Shown here: positions 23,698 through 31,570 of the stretch, in pieces
Layout: each line of letters begins with the position of its first letter
Position numbering within the stretch: position 1 is the first letter of the stretch
DNA from: Candidatus Leucobacter sulfamidivorax
GTDB lineage: Bacteria > Actinomycetota > Actinomycetes > Actinomycetales > Microbacteriaceae
Length of the DNA stretch: 64,000 nucleotides
Reading direction: 5' to 3'
Assembly (NCBI GenBank): GCA_016771945.1
Contig: QZLF01000003.1
Coordinates: 496,001 to 560,000 of the forward strand
The notes under the pieces: generated by a model
The model's database searches: none
Told to the model about the DNA's origin: nothing
The model's input: only the letters and a program-made list of their open reading frames with translations
Translations under genes and position numbers: made by a program

Positions 23698-24651
23698 TCA
23701 GGCCCCCGACGAACTCGACGAACTCGACGAGCTGGACGAGCTGGACGAGCTGGACGAGCTGGACGAGCTGGACTCATCAGTACCAGCATCGACAAGACGC
23801 ACAAACGCGCTATCGTCAGCAATGAACCCGACATGAATCTCGGCACGAACCGAAATCATGTTGTCCTGCCAGCCAGCAGACACCAGCGTGCCGTTCGACG
23901 CATAAACAGGGTTGTCACTGATGTCAATGCTGACACCCTCGACCATGCCCCACACAGCCTTCGACCAGTCGCCACCGATACCAACAGTGCCGTCACCCGC
24001 GTATGCCGCATTCCCTGAACGGAACACGTCACGCCCGACAATCCGGCCAATCGCGCCGCTATCCGCTGCAGACCCGACAAGGATAGGCCCGCCAGACGTG
24101 TCACGGTTCGACAAGGCAATAACCTCGCCCTGCGGTGAAAGCGCCCAACCATTCAGCTCCGGCACCTTACCAAGCGCAGCAAGGAACCCCGCATACGCAT
24201 CTACGCTTCCAGCGGTGGTGTTAGCGACCGAAACAGTGTCCGACCCGGCAAGCGTGTCAAAGTTCGACACTGGAGCATTCACGCCATGCAGCGCGGCAAG
24301 GTCAAACGTCTTCGCAAGCGCGCCAGGCAGACGACCAACCAGCGCATTAAACAGCGCCGGAAGGTCGCGACGGAACTCATCCGAGTACGTGCTCACGACC
24401 GCGATCTTGTGCGGAACAAGCGTCTTCTTCTGGAAAGTCGGATTCGACACCGGCTTACGGTCAGTCTCACCAACAAACGCAGGTGTCGGATCGCCCACAA
24501 TCTCCTGAAACGTGACACCGCTACCAGGAAGCTCAACACGACGAGCACGGCCCATCACAACCGAAGCGTCCTGAATGTTCTGCCAAATCTCCTGCGAAAC
24601 GGGTGCGGGCAGCACCACATTCGAGCTGCCCCTATAAATATCCTTAGCCAT
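23698..24651 (-). CDS. Major capsid protein with 22-serine C-terminal tail
   Basis: 317 residues, HK97-like fold by position and sequence (VVLPAPVSQEIWQNIQDASVVM, VPHKIAVVSTYSDEFRRD near residue 82, GIGGDWSKAVWGMVEGVSI near 230, ending VRLVDAGTDE). The C-terminus then has 22 consecutive serines and Gly-Ala. A serine run is not part of the fold and should lie exposed on the capsid. Two glycan-transfer enzymes follow directly. Preceded by the scaffold gene. Confidence 0.9.
   Translation of the reverse strand: MAKDIYRGSSNVVLPAPVSQEIWQNIQDASVVMGRARRVELPGSGVTFQEIVGDPTPAFVGETDRKPVSNPTFQKKTLVPHKIAVVSTYSDEFRRDLPALFNALVGRLPGALAKTFDLAALHGVNAPVSNFDTLAGSDTVSVANTTAGSVDAYAGFLAALGKVPELNGWALSPQGEVIALSNRDTSGGPILVGSAADSGAIGRIVGRDVFRSGNAAYAGDGTVGIGGDWSKAVWGMVEGVSIDISDNPVYASNGTLVSAGWQDNMISVRAEIHVGFIADDSAFVRLVDAGTDESSSSSSSSSSSSSSSSSSSSSSGA
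23707..23772 (-). repeat. Serine-codon tandem repeat in capsid gene
   Basis: 66 bp encode 22 Ser codons. The upstream-proximal 42 bp repeat the 9-mer TCC-AGC-TCG about 4.7 times; the 3' part uses a related TCG-TCG-AGT unit. A gain or loss of 9 bp changes the tail by three serines and keeps the frame. Confidence 0.9.
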
Positions 24652-24668
24652 CTCTGGCTCCTTTCAAA

Positions 24669-25151
24669 TCATTGATCAAACGCGGCAGCAAACTGCTCCG
24701 CGATAGACATTCCGCCGCCATCTGGCGACTTACCCTCGTCGGGGTCAAACGGAGCCCAAGCGCCCTTGCGCGGCGGCTCCTCATCGGTGGGTGTCTTGAT
24801 GAGCGCGGCGAGCTTCACAGCCTTCGCCTCGAGCTCTTCCTCATCGGAACCAGTCAGGAAATCGAGATGATCTTCACCAATCCCGTGCTTCGCAGCAATA
24901 CGCAAACGAGCAGCCTCAGTCCTCGTCGCAGCAAGTTCACGCTGGGCCGACTCGGCAGCCTCCTGCGCCTTCTGCAACTCAGACTTCTCCGAGTCCTCAA
25001 TCTCCTTGAGCCGCACACGGTAACCCGCTGCCTCCTCACGGAGCTGCTTCACATACGCCTCAGAAAACGTCTTACCTTCCGGCTCGACCTTTTCCACAGT
25101 CGCCTGTTCCTGACCTTCCGCAGCCTCATGCTGCACGGCCTCTTCGCTCAT
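24669..25151 (-). CDS. Capsid scaffolding protein
   Basis: 160 residues from the ATG at 25151 (GGAGG well spaced; an adjacent ATG at 25154 is too close). Acidic and helical, with a Glu/Ala/Lys-rich coiled coil (SELQKAQEAAESAQRELAAT) and a C-terminal segment GGGMSIAEQFAAAFDQ of the type that binds the capsid protein. Typical of scaffolds placed between the MuF and capsid genes. Confidence 0.85.
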   Translation of the reverse strand: MSEEAVQHEAAEGQEQATVEKVEPEGKTFSEAYVKQLREEAAGYRVRLKEIEDSEKSELQKAQEAAESAQRELAATRTEAARLRIAAKHGIGEDHLDFLTGSDEEELEAKAVKLAALIKTPTDEEPPRKGAWAPFDPDEGKSPDGGGMSIAEQFAAAFDQ

Positions 25152-25216
25152 CATTCCTCCAGGGAAATCGGTGCCACCAGGGCATGAAAAAGGCCCCCAC
25201 GGCTGTGAGAGCCAAA

Positions 25217-25231
25217 CCCGCATCAAGCGGG
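25217..25231 (-). terminator. Small hairpin between MuF and scaffold genes
   Basis: CCCGC-TTGAT-GCGGG on the minus strand followed by TTT. Weak, perhaps attenuating. It lies in the longest gap of the head operon. Confidence 0.4.
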
Positions 25232-25235
25232 AAGA

Positions 25236-25973
25236 TTAGTTGCCGGCCACCCCATCGGTGAACGACTCAGGGAACATGCGCCGCATCTCGGCAGCAATCA
25301 TCTTCTGATCACCAGAGCCAGCGGCTTGCCGAGCGGCCAAATACATGTCGTACATGCCGTCGGGGTCGTAGCCTTCTATGTGGGCCGCGTCCTTACTGAA
25401 ATCCGCGATCACTTGGCAGTCGCAATCGTCGTGATAATGGTCGCGCGCAATCCCGGCAGTCTCGCGCGTCAGATACACGAAACCACGGCTTGCGAGCATG
25501 GTGCACCAGGCGCACGTTTTCGCGCCAGTCGGTACACGAGCAAACCTTGGTCGCGCCGAGTCGCGTCCCACATTCCTTGCGATAGTGTCGCGCGCCCCAT
25601 ACAGAACGAACCGCTGCATGGCACCCGACAAGAGCGCAAGAGTCTGACTAGGGTCATCGCCAAACAAATGCCCCGCCGCGTAACGCACGCTACCCTGCGT
25701 TTGCCCGACCGACACCGTGTCCGCGAGCACAGCCTGATACGAGCCACCAATCTGTGCAAACCGTTGCGCCTCATACCATTCAGCCGCCGCAGTAGCCGCA
25801 ACATCGCCGTACTCTTGCGCCAGCATCGGCATGAACTCGAGCAGAGCGTCGCGCGCGAGCTCAGGCTTCGACAGGTCGAGTCCGTAGAAGAATGCTTCAA
25901 GCTCAGCCCTTGCGAGTTCTACCGCGCGCGACCCCAACGCAGATAGTTCGTTGAGGTCACGCCTGGTAGTCAT
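25236..25973 (-). CDS. MuF-like minor head protein
   Basis: 245 residues. The C-terminal PTGAKTCAWCTMLASRGFVY and HYHDDCDC carry the Cys/His set of the MuF-like (VG15) family found next to portals. Such proteins sit inside the capsid and may act in maturation or ejection. Its start overlaps the portal stop region (adjacent at 25973). Confidence 0.8.
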   Translation of the reverse strand: MTTRRDLNELSALGSRAVELARAELEAFFYGLDLSKPELARDALLEFMPMLAQEYGDVAATAAAEWYEAQRFAQIGGSYQAVLADTVSVGQTQGSVRYAAGHLFGDDPSQTLALLSGAMQRFVLYGARDTIARNVGRDSARPRFARVPTGAKTCAWCTMLASRGFVYLTRETAGIARDHYHDDCDCQVIADFSKDAAHIEGYDPDGMYDMYLAARQAAGSGDQKMIAAEMRRMFPESFTDGVAGN

Positions 25974-27361
25974 TACGCCTCCTGCGCAGGCATACCCTGC
26001 ATTAGCAGCTCACGCGCCGTATGACGTCGCCGCTGCGCCTGCATCGCGTCAATCTGCTGCCGGTCATACCCCAACATCTCCAACGCCTCGTCAGTCTCAG
26101 CAAGCCACGGGAACGCAGACACCTGCTTCGTGATCGCGTCAGACGCAGACACCACAGACGGCAACGCCGGATTACGGAAATGAGGCCGAATCTGCCGGTA
26201 CACCTCACGGGCAGCGGGCGAATCGTCTTGTATCCGCAAGGCACCAACCATCAGCCGCTTCCACGCAGGAGCCACCGTGTCAGTGAACTCCTTAGCATCC
26301 AGCACGAGATCTTCCTTCGCCTCGATAATCGCGTCAGCCGACTCCGGGTTGTCCTGCACAATACCGAACGATCTCGGCGTCATGTTGAACTCAGACGACA
26401 CCAACGACGCGAGCTGACGGATCTGCGCGAAGTGAGGCTCGAACGACTGCTGCGAAAACTGACCAACAGTCGGTATGTCGCCGTTCTCGTCGCGCTCAAC
26501 AGCAAGAATGCGTCCGATGACGGCCTGCCATGCCGGGATAGGGTTTCCGTCTTTGTCAACGAATGTCTCATCGTCCACGCCCAAGGCATACCGTTGCGGC
26601 GCTGAGAAGAACTCGGCCGACACCTCAGCCCGCAGCAGCGTCCGCACACCTGAATCAGTAAGCGCCATCACGGCACGCGAAATCCGGGACTTCCCGAACG
26701 GCTTCGACAACGAAGGCTTGTGCGGCAACACCTCAACCGGCATCCCAAGATCATGGAACATGCGACGCACATCCCACCCTGAGCCAACCGCCCGGAACGC
26801 CACAACCTCCCCCGGGCGATAGAAGTTGAACCGGGTGATCTGGCCTTGAGTGTCAGCGTCAATCACCGACAGTGCCGACGACAGCCCCCGCCTGCGCGCA
26901 TCCCAGCGCCCGGTCGCTGACTCGGCTGACTTCAACGAGATCAGAGCCTCCGGCTCACCCTCGTCCGCGTCGCCAGCCTGCACGAACCCGAACACGCACG
27001 ACGCCACCGCAGCGTCAGTGTGAGCCATCCGAGACTCGACACCTAGCCGGTTCTCGTCCCACACTGCGGAAAGTCCCAGCGAGTCGGCGTCAACGCCTTC
27101 AGGAGTCGTAAAGCCATCCAGGACGGCTCGCTTCACAAGCCCCTCGACACCCTTCGCCGACCAGCCGATCACCGTCTCGATACTGCGCAACTGCGGCGGA
27201 ATAGCGATTCCCAGATCCTTCAGCCCAGCCTTGTAGTCGTAGTAGCGGCGGCGCACGCGATTCCGCGCCTGCCGGCGCTGCAGCTGATCAAACAGAAACC
27301 TGAGCTCGGCCTGATACTCATCAGGCAAACCAGACACGAATGGCATCGAAGAAACCATCAT
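25973..27361 (-). CDS. Portal protein
   Basis: 462 residues. It forms the dodecameric DNA gate. VIGWSAKGVEGLVKRAVLDGF, HKPSLSKPFGKSRISRAVM and EFNMTPRSFGIVQDNPESAD are portal signatures of SPP1 Gp6-like families in actinophages. The start ATG overlaps the terminase stop (ATGA). Confidence 0.9.
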   Translation of the reverse strand: MMVSSMPFVSGLPDEYQAELRFLFDQLQRRQARNRVRRRYYDYKAGLKDLGIAIPPQLRSIETVIGWSAKGVEGLVKRAVLDGFTTPEGVDADSLGLSAVWDENRLGVESRMAHTDAAVASCVFGFVQAGDADEGEPEALISLKSAESATGRWDARRRGLSSALSVIDADTQGQITRFNFYRPGEVVAFRAVGSGWDVRRMFHDLGMPVEVLPHKPSLSKPFGKSRISRAVMALTDSGVRTLLRAEVSAEFFSAPQRYALGVDDETFVDKDGNPIPAWQAVIGRILAVERDENGDIPTVGQFSQQSFEPHFAQIRQLASLVSSEFNMTPRSFGIVQDNPESADAIIEAKEDLVLDAKEFTDTVAPAWKRLMVGALRIQDDSPAAREVYRQIRPHFRNPALPSVVSASDAITKQVSAFPWLAETDEALEMLGYDRQQIDAMQAQRRRHTARELLMQGMPAQEA

Positions 27362-28905
27362 CCCAACACCACCGCCCTAGATTTCCTACCCGGCCGACGC
27401 TTCGTAGTGAGCGCAGCCCAAACCGCAACCGATACCGCCTCGACCGGCGTCTCATCCCCGCCAGGAACGGTCACTTCCCAACTCCAGGACCCAGAAGTGC
27501 CGCGACGCTTCTTGTCACACACTGCAACCGACCGATCCAACAAATCCTGATTTGCCGACTCATCAGCCGAATGCGTCACCGATCTGTCTCGCATCCCTGT
27601 CTCGTACATCGAGCAGGACGTGAAATACTCCGTCGAGTTCAGAATGTGCACCGCCTTACGCGGCACGCCCAAATCGATCAGCTTCCTCGACAGCACCTCA
27701 GCATGCGAGCGTCCCGAGATCGCATAGAGCGCGGTCTTATCGCGCCGCGACTCCTCTGCAAGCCACTCAGCGAGCGCATCAAGCCCCGCAGACATATGCC
27801 CCGAGAAACCGTCGACGACCTCCGCGTGGGCCCCGCCTGGATGCTTCAAACCGCCAGCTACAGCGACGCGCTTGCCATCTAGCGAGAACGTCACCCCGAA
27901 CGTGCGGACCTGCTCGCCGGCCTTGATCGCCTCGACCTGCCCAGCGTCGCGCCCCTGTCGCTCCCAGAGTTCCGCAGAGATCAGACGCGACCCCGAATCA
28001 TCAGAATCCCAGATCCCCAGAGCCTCGCGCAGCCACGACTCATTCGATGGCAGGTTCTTCCGCAACCGCAGCATTGACCTGAGCGGTGTGCGGTGCGGAA
28101 ACGACGGGTTCGCCTTCTCCCACTGCTTCCGATCGTCAGGATCAGCGTCACGATCAGCCGAACACTCGATGTAGACCGCGTCACATTCGACGCTCGGGTC
28201 ATCCTTCCGCAGCGCCTCGAGCTCAAGCGCCTCGCGCCGGCGAGCCTTGAACGCCTCACCAGGGTCAATCGGCCTCGGCGGAGTCCCCATGAAGAACAGC
28301 AGAGCGCCATGCTCATGGCGCGACTGGTTCGTCGCCGCAATCATGTCCTCAAGCGCCTTCTCGGTGAGGATCTGCGCCTCATCGAACACTTCAACGTCGA
28401 CCTCATCGAAGCCGCGCCCGAAGCCCTGCTCGCGGGCGCCGAACATGATGATCGAGCCGTTCGTGAAGTGAATCTCCTGTTCCCCATTCACAGTGCGGAT
28501 CTTCGAAATGAACGGGGCGACACTCTTCTTCCTGGCAAAGCCCTGCAACGAAGCGAACGTTTTCGAAGTAGTGCGAGTACGGTGTGCAGTCCACAAGACC
28601 GTGAACCTGGGGAAGATCGTGCACAACGCGAAAACGATACGCCCGATCATGTACGTCTTCGCAACCTGACGCGGGATGCTCAGCGTGATTCCGCCAACGG
28701 TCGCCGCATACTCACCCGACGCCCGCTTCCCGAGCATCAACTTCCCAGCGCCCTGCTGCCACACATCAAACGAGTCACCAAACTCGCGAATCCGGGCGTA
28801 CACCGCCGGCCATCCCGTCGAAACAATGCCCGAAGGCATCACCACATGCCGAGCAACCTCAGATAGCTTGCGCGTCGAACGCTTCGTCTGCGGCGTCGGA
28901 GGCAT
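27358..28905 (-). CDS. Terminase large subunit
   Basis: 515 residues from the ATG at 28905, with AGGAGG 6 nt upstream. The ATPase domain has a Walker-A variant (SIPRQVAKTYM), Walker B (VEVFDEAQ) and the coupling motif FMGTPPRP. The nuclease half contains TFGVTFSLDGKRVAVAGG and supplies later Asp residues (DESANQDLLD). It cuts and pumps phage DNA into the head. Confidence 0.95.
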   Translation of the reverse strand: MPPTPQTKRSTRKLSEVARHVVMPSGIVSTGWPAVYARIREFGDSFDVWQQGAGKLMLGKRASGEYAATVGGITLSIPRQVAKTYMIGRIVFALCTIFPRFTVLWTAHRTRTTSKTFASLQGFARKKSVAPFISKIRTVNGEQEIHFTNGSIIMFGAREQGFGRGFDEVDVEVFDEAQILTEKALEDMIAATNQSRHEHGALLFFMGTPPRPIDPGEAFKARRREALELEALRKDDPSVECDAVYIECSADRDADPDDRKQWEKANPSFPHRTPLRSMLRLRKNLPSNESWLREALGIWDSDDSGSRLISAELWERQGRDAGQVEAIKAGEQVRTFGVTFSLDGKRVAVAGGLKHPGGAHAEVVDGFSGHMSAGLDALAEWLAEESRRDKTALYAISGRSHAEVLSRKLIDLGVPRKAVHILNSTEYFTSCSMYETGMRDRSVTHSADESANQDLLDRSVAVCDKKRRGTSGSWSWEVTVPGGDETPVEAVSVAVWAALTTKRRPGRKSRAVVLG

Positions 28906-29152
28906 CAGTGGCCTCCTCATGCTGCTTCATCAGCTCAGCCTCGATCTCCCGACCGATCTCACGCAGGCGCTTCGACAACGCCGCCATATCCCGCCCCGAA
29001 CAGTTGGGGTCGTCAAGCTTCTTCGCGATCACAAGCCGCGTATTCCGCAACTCCGCAATGACATCGTCCTGCTCAATCGCCTGGACGATCGTCTTCGCAG
29101 GCGGAACAGGAGGCTTCTCGTCCGGCCCCACCGCTCGCAGCTTCGTGGCCAT
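28859..29152 (-). CDS. Terminase small subunit
   Basis: 97 residues, overlapping the large-subunit start by 47 bp. VIAELRNTRLVIAKKLDDPNCSGRDMAALSKRLREIGREIE is the helical pattern of actinophage small terminases next to TerL. It recognises the packaging site. Confidence 0.75.
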   Translation of the reverse strand: MATKLRAVGPDEKPPVPPAKTIVQAIEQDDVIAELRNTRLVIAKKLDDPNCSGRDMAALSKRLREIGREIEAELMKQHEEATDASDAADEAFDAQAI

Positions 29153-29163
29153 ACGATCACCAC

Positions 29164-29676
29164 CTAAAGAGAGATACGGTTACCTGTCACCAAGATGAAT
29201 CGCTCACGTGTGTAGCGCTCATAGCGCCCTTGCCACTTCTTCGACCCAGCACCTTCGACTGCCTCAACGAACGCATGAACGCCCCGGCCAGAAACCGACC
29301 GCTCGACAAACAAGACCCGCTCGGGAATCAACGCGACAAGCTCGCGCGCCTCAGCGTCAGAAACCCTGTCGAAGTCATAGCACCCAAGCCCACCGCCCAG
29401 CATGACGCCGAAGCCGTCACCAGCGTTGGACTGCCGCACCTCATCAAACGACGCCCAAGTGGAGGGGTCATTCGACTTAGCAGACGAACCATCGACCCTG
29501 ATCGGCCGCTTGCCATCAGCACGAACCCAGCGCCGCCCCGAAGTCATCTCGGCAGGAAACCCAAGCGAACGCTTCTCACGCCGATTGCCGGCCACCCTGC
29601 ACCTAGTGGAGCAAAAGCGCGCATCGGAGCGGACAGTAACCATCGTCCCGCCGCAGTATCCGCACCTCTTATCCAT
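29164..29676 (-). CDS. Short primase-polymerase-like protein with zinc finger
   Basis: 170 residues. The N-terminal CGYCGG-FCSTRCR zinc finger is followed by a compact AEP-like region: GCYDFDRV holds the DxD pair and SVSGRGVHAFVEA the His motif of the prim-pol family, ending RFILVTGNRISL. Usual prim-pol domains are longer, so this is a minimal form, as in other actinophages with the gene beside terminase. Whether it is catalytic is unclear. Confidence 0.65.
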   Translation of the reverse strand: MDKRCGYCGGTMVTVRSDARFCSTRCRVAGNRREKRSLGFPAEMTSGRRWVRADGKRPIRVDGSSAKSNDPSTWASFDEVRQSNAGDGFGVMLGGGLGCYDFDRVSDAEARELVALIPERVLFVERSVSGRGVHAFVEAVEGAGSKKWQGRYERYTRERFILVTGNRISL

Positions 29677-29974
29677 GCACCAATTCTAGCATCTGTTACG
29701 GATAAATGGCGGAATCATGCTGTTCTTATCCTCGAACCAAGAGGGCAAATCACAGGCGGCGCTCTAACGCTTCGAGGGGTCAAAACACCCCAACCGCACC
29801 CCAAAAGCCAGCCACAAAGGACCACAGCAACAACCACACCCACCCCAGCCCGTGCGGAAAAAACAACGGGGAGAGATAGCCCTATGCACCTGGGGAGGGC
29901 CAAGACGGGGCGGGGAGGGGGTTGACCCCAGGCGCCTCAGCGATGGCTCCGGGCTAAGAGATCTCTTATCTCGG
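29677..29974. other. Non-coding gap before HNH gene, possible cos region
   Basis: 298 bp without a credible gene. It holds a C/A-rich tract (about 29,778-29,850) followed by a G-rich tract (29,886-29,925). HNH and terminase genes flank it, as in cos-type phages such as HK97, so the cos site could lie here. No overhang can be defined from sequence alone. Confidence 0.35.
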
Positions 29975-30292
29975 TCACCAGTCGATGAGCGTTGTAGTTT
30001 GGATGGTTGGCTTCTCGCGTGTGTCTCGGGCGAGTTCGTCTGGTGTTCTGTTGCCGATCCAGTTATTGCAGGCACGGTGGCTGAGGACGCAGTTGCTCAG
30101 GTCGTAGGGTGAGCCGCCTCTGGTCACGGCGATGAGCTCGTGGATTTCCGGAGATGCTGGAAGGCGGGGCGGGAGCGTCTTGTCTACGGGGGTGCCACAG
30201 AGCCAGCAGGTGTTGTCGCGGGCGTACACGCGGTCTCGGGTCTGGTTGCGTCTGTGCCCGTTTGCGCGTCTTGGGTTGTGGCGGGGCTTCAT
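29975..30292 (-). CDS. HNH endonuclease next to terminase
   Basis: 105 residues from the ATG at 30292. CWLCG, then EIHELIAVTRGGSPYDLSN and CVLSHRACNNW form a standard HNH fold with two zinc CxxC-type sites. In HK97 a similarly placed HNH protein is needed with terminase for cos cleavage. Confidence 0.85.
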   Translation of the reverse strand: MKPRHNPRRANGHRRNQTRDRVYARDNTCWLCGTPVDKTLPPRLPASPEIHELIAVTRGGSPYDLSNCVLSHRACNNWIGNRTPDELARDTREKPTIQTTTLIDW

Positions 30293-30311
30293 CTTGCCCC
30301 CCTGCGCATGG

Positions 30312-30348
30312 CTAAGCCCCCTTCGCATCTTGTCCGAAGGGGGCTTAG
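30312..30348. terminator. Perfect 14-bp stem-loop after lipoprotein gene
   Basis: CTAAGCCCCCTTCG (30312-30325) pairs with 30335-30348 around a 9-nt loop. It lies directly 3' of the lipoprotein gene and upstream of the HNH start. No U-tract on either side, so it may stabilise the mRNA rather than terminate. Confidence 0.6.
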
Positions 30349-30357
30349 ATGTTGCGG

Positions 30358-30930
30358 TTACTGGACTGCGACGAAAACCTTGGTGCCGCCGAGGCCTGCG
30401 CGTACGGCTAGCGTGCCTTCGCCTGCGGTGGCGGTGGGGACGTGGAACGCCTTGTTGCCGGTCACTGATGCTCCCTGGTAGAGGGTGGATGCCATGTCGA
30501 AGGCTTCGGGCTCGACCACCAGCTTCTCGAGGCCATTGATCGTGTTTCCGTCTGCGGTGACGTATTCGACATTGATCCAGGGGAGTTCGCCGTCTGGGTT
30601 GGTGCCGTTGTAGGTCGCGGTGATGTTGACCAGGATATAGACGTAGCCTTCGTCTGCTGCGTCGTTGAACTGGTTCTCAGCGGCGATCAGATCGTTCGCA
30701 TTGAGGTTGACGCTGTTGACGGTCACCGCCCAGTCGCCGTCTTCAATCGTGGAGCCGATCGGTGCCGGGTTTGCCCGCGTTCCAGGTTCCTCGGCAGGGG
30801 CTTCGGTAGTCGGCTCCTCCGCCTGTGCGTCGGATGAAGGCGCTTCAACCGAGGCTCGAGGGCCAGTCGGGAAGCATCCGGTGAGTGCGAGGGCTGCGAC
30901 GAGGCCGATTGCGGCGATCAGTTTTTTCAT
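30358..30930 (-). CDS. Prophage lipoprotein with DUF4352-like domain
   Basis: 190 residues. Type II signal with lipobox LTGC (Cys19), an acidic Pro/Thr/Glu-rich linker, and a beta-rich domain (GDWAVTVNSVNLNANDLIA, YVYILVNITATYNG) resembling DUF4352, an immunoglobulin-like fold. It would sit on the outer face of the membrane. A stem-loop closes the gene and its upstream gap contains TTGTGA/TAATCA promoter-like hexamers, as for a moron expressed in the lysogen. Superinfection exclusion is possible but untested. Confidence 0.75.
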   Translation of the reverse strand: MKKLIAAIGLVAALALTGCFPTGPRASVEAPSSDAQAEEPTTEAPAEEPGTRANPAPIGSTIEDGDWAVTVNSVNLNANDLIAAENQFNDAADEGYVYILVNITATYNGTNPDGELPWINVEYVTADGNTINGLEKLVVEPEAFDMASTLYQGASVTGNKAFHVPTATAGEGTLAVRAGLGGTKVFVAVQ

Positions 30931-30995
30931 GGGTCCGATCTTTCCAGATACCTGAACGCACTCTTGGGCGTTTCTGGCAAACCGTGATGATTAAG

Positions 30996-31085
30996 TTACG
31001 ATTCCTCGTCGTCACAACACAGCATTGCGGCCTTTGGTGACGGGTAGACCGCACCACACCAATCGCATGCCCACTGGTCAGTCAT
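30996..31085 (-). CDS. 29-residue Cys-pair peptide
   Basis: ATG at 31085 overlaps the end of the upstream gene by 8 bp; GAGGACG precedes it. The peptide starts MTDQWACDWCGAVYPSP and contains a second CC, a minimal zinc-ribbon pattern. Terminal gene of the coupled series 31561-30996. Confidence 0.45.
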   Translation of the reverse strand: MTDQWACDWCGAVYPSPKAAMLCCDDEES

Positions 31086-31326
31086 CGTCGTCCTCGTAGT
31101 CGAGTGCGAGCTTCTGCGTGAGCTGATGCGCAAGCCCAACACACACGTGAAACGGTTGCTGGTCCGCGTACTCGGCGAAGTACCCCGTGGAGCCGCGATC
31201 GATGTTCTCCGTGCTCAGGTGTGCGGCGTGGAGGACGTACCCGGTGACGATCGTCGGCTCGTCGCATTCGTCGGCGATGCGCGCGGCAATCGCGGCGTCG
31301 AGCGCGGCTTTGGTCTGCTCGCTCAT
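31078..31326 (-). CDS. Hypothetical phage protein (82 aa)
   Basis: 82 residues from ATG 31326, which overlaps the stop of the upstream TM peptide (ATGA). MSEQTKAALDAAIAARIADEC is helical and the tail is acidic (YEDDDD). No family recognised. Confidence 0.6.
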   Translation of the reverse strand: MSEQTKAALDAAIAARIADECDEPTIVTGYVLHAAHLSTENIDRGSTGYFAEYADQQPFHVCVGLAHQLTQKLALDYEDDDD

Positions 31327-31469
31327 CGTCGGCCCCACCATCGTTGCGCCAGGGCGACGCACAAGCCGATGACGCCAACAACGGCGAAAGCCGAGATGAC
31401 GAGGAGGGCAACCTGCCAGGGCTCCCACTGTCCACAGTCCGCGGCAAGGCAAATAGCGGGGCTACTCAT
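31323..31469 (-). CDS. 48-residue single-TM peptide
   Basis: MSSPAICLAADCGQWEPW precedes one transmembrane helix (VALLVISAFAVVGVIGLCVAL) and a basic end AQRWWGRR. Both ends overlap neighbours by ATGA. Function unknown. Confidence 0.55.
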   Translation of the reverse strand: MSSPAICLAADCGQWEPWQVALLVISAFAVVGVIGLCVALAQRWWGRR

Positions 31470-31561
31470 TCGTCTTCCCCTACATGGTCGGACACGTCAA
31501 GATCCCAGTCCCCTGGTGCGGGCGGCTCAGGAAGCTCGATAGGGCGCGTCAGAGTCCGCAT
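31466..31561 (-). CDS. 31-residue acidic peptide
   Basis: ATG at 31561 with GGAGG upstream. MRTLTRPIELPEPPAPGDWD is Pro-rich and the end is acidic (HVGEDE). Its stop overlaps the next start. First of the coupled set after the phosphoesterase gene. Confidence 0.5.
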   Translation of the reverse strand: MRTLTRPIELPEPPAPGDWDLDVSDHVGEDE

Positions 31562-31570
31562 GATGCCCTC

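Noticed and set aside
23480-23836. Plus-strand frame with an ELD repeat
   Set aside because: It is the complement of the capsid serine repeat and has no ribosome site.
29852-30112. Plus-strand 86-residue frame in the terminase-HNH gap
   Set aside because: It overlaps HNH on the opposite strand and has no family features.
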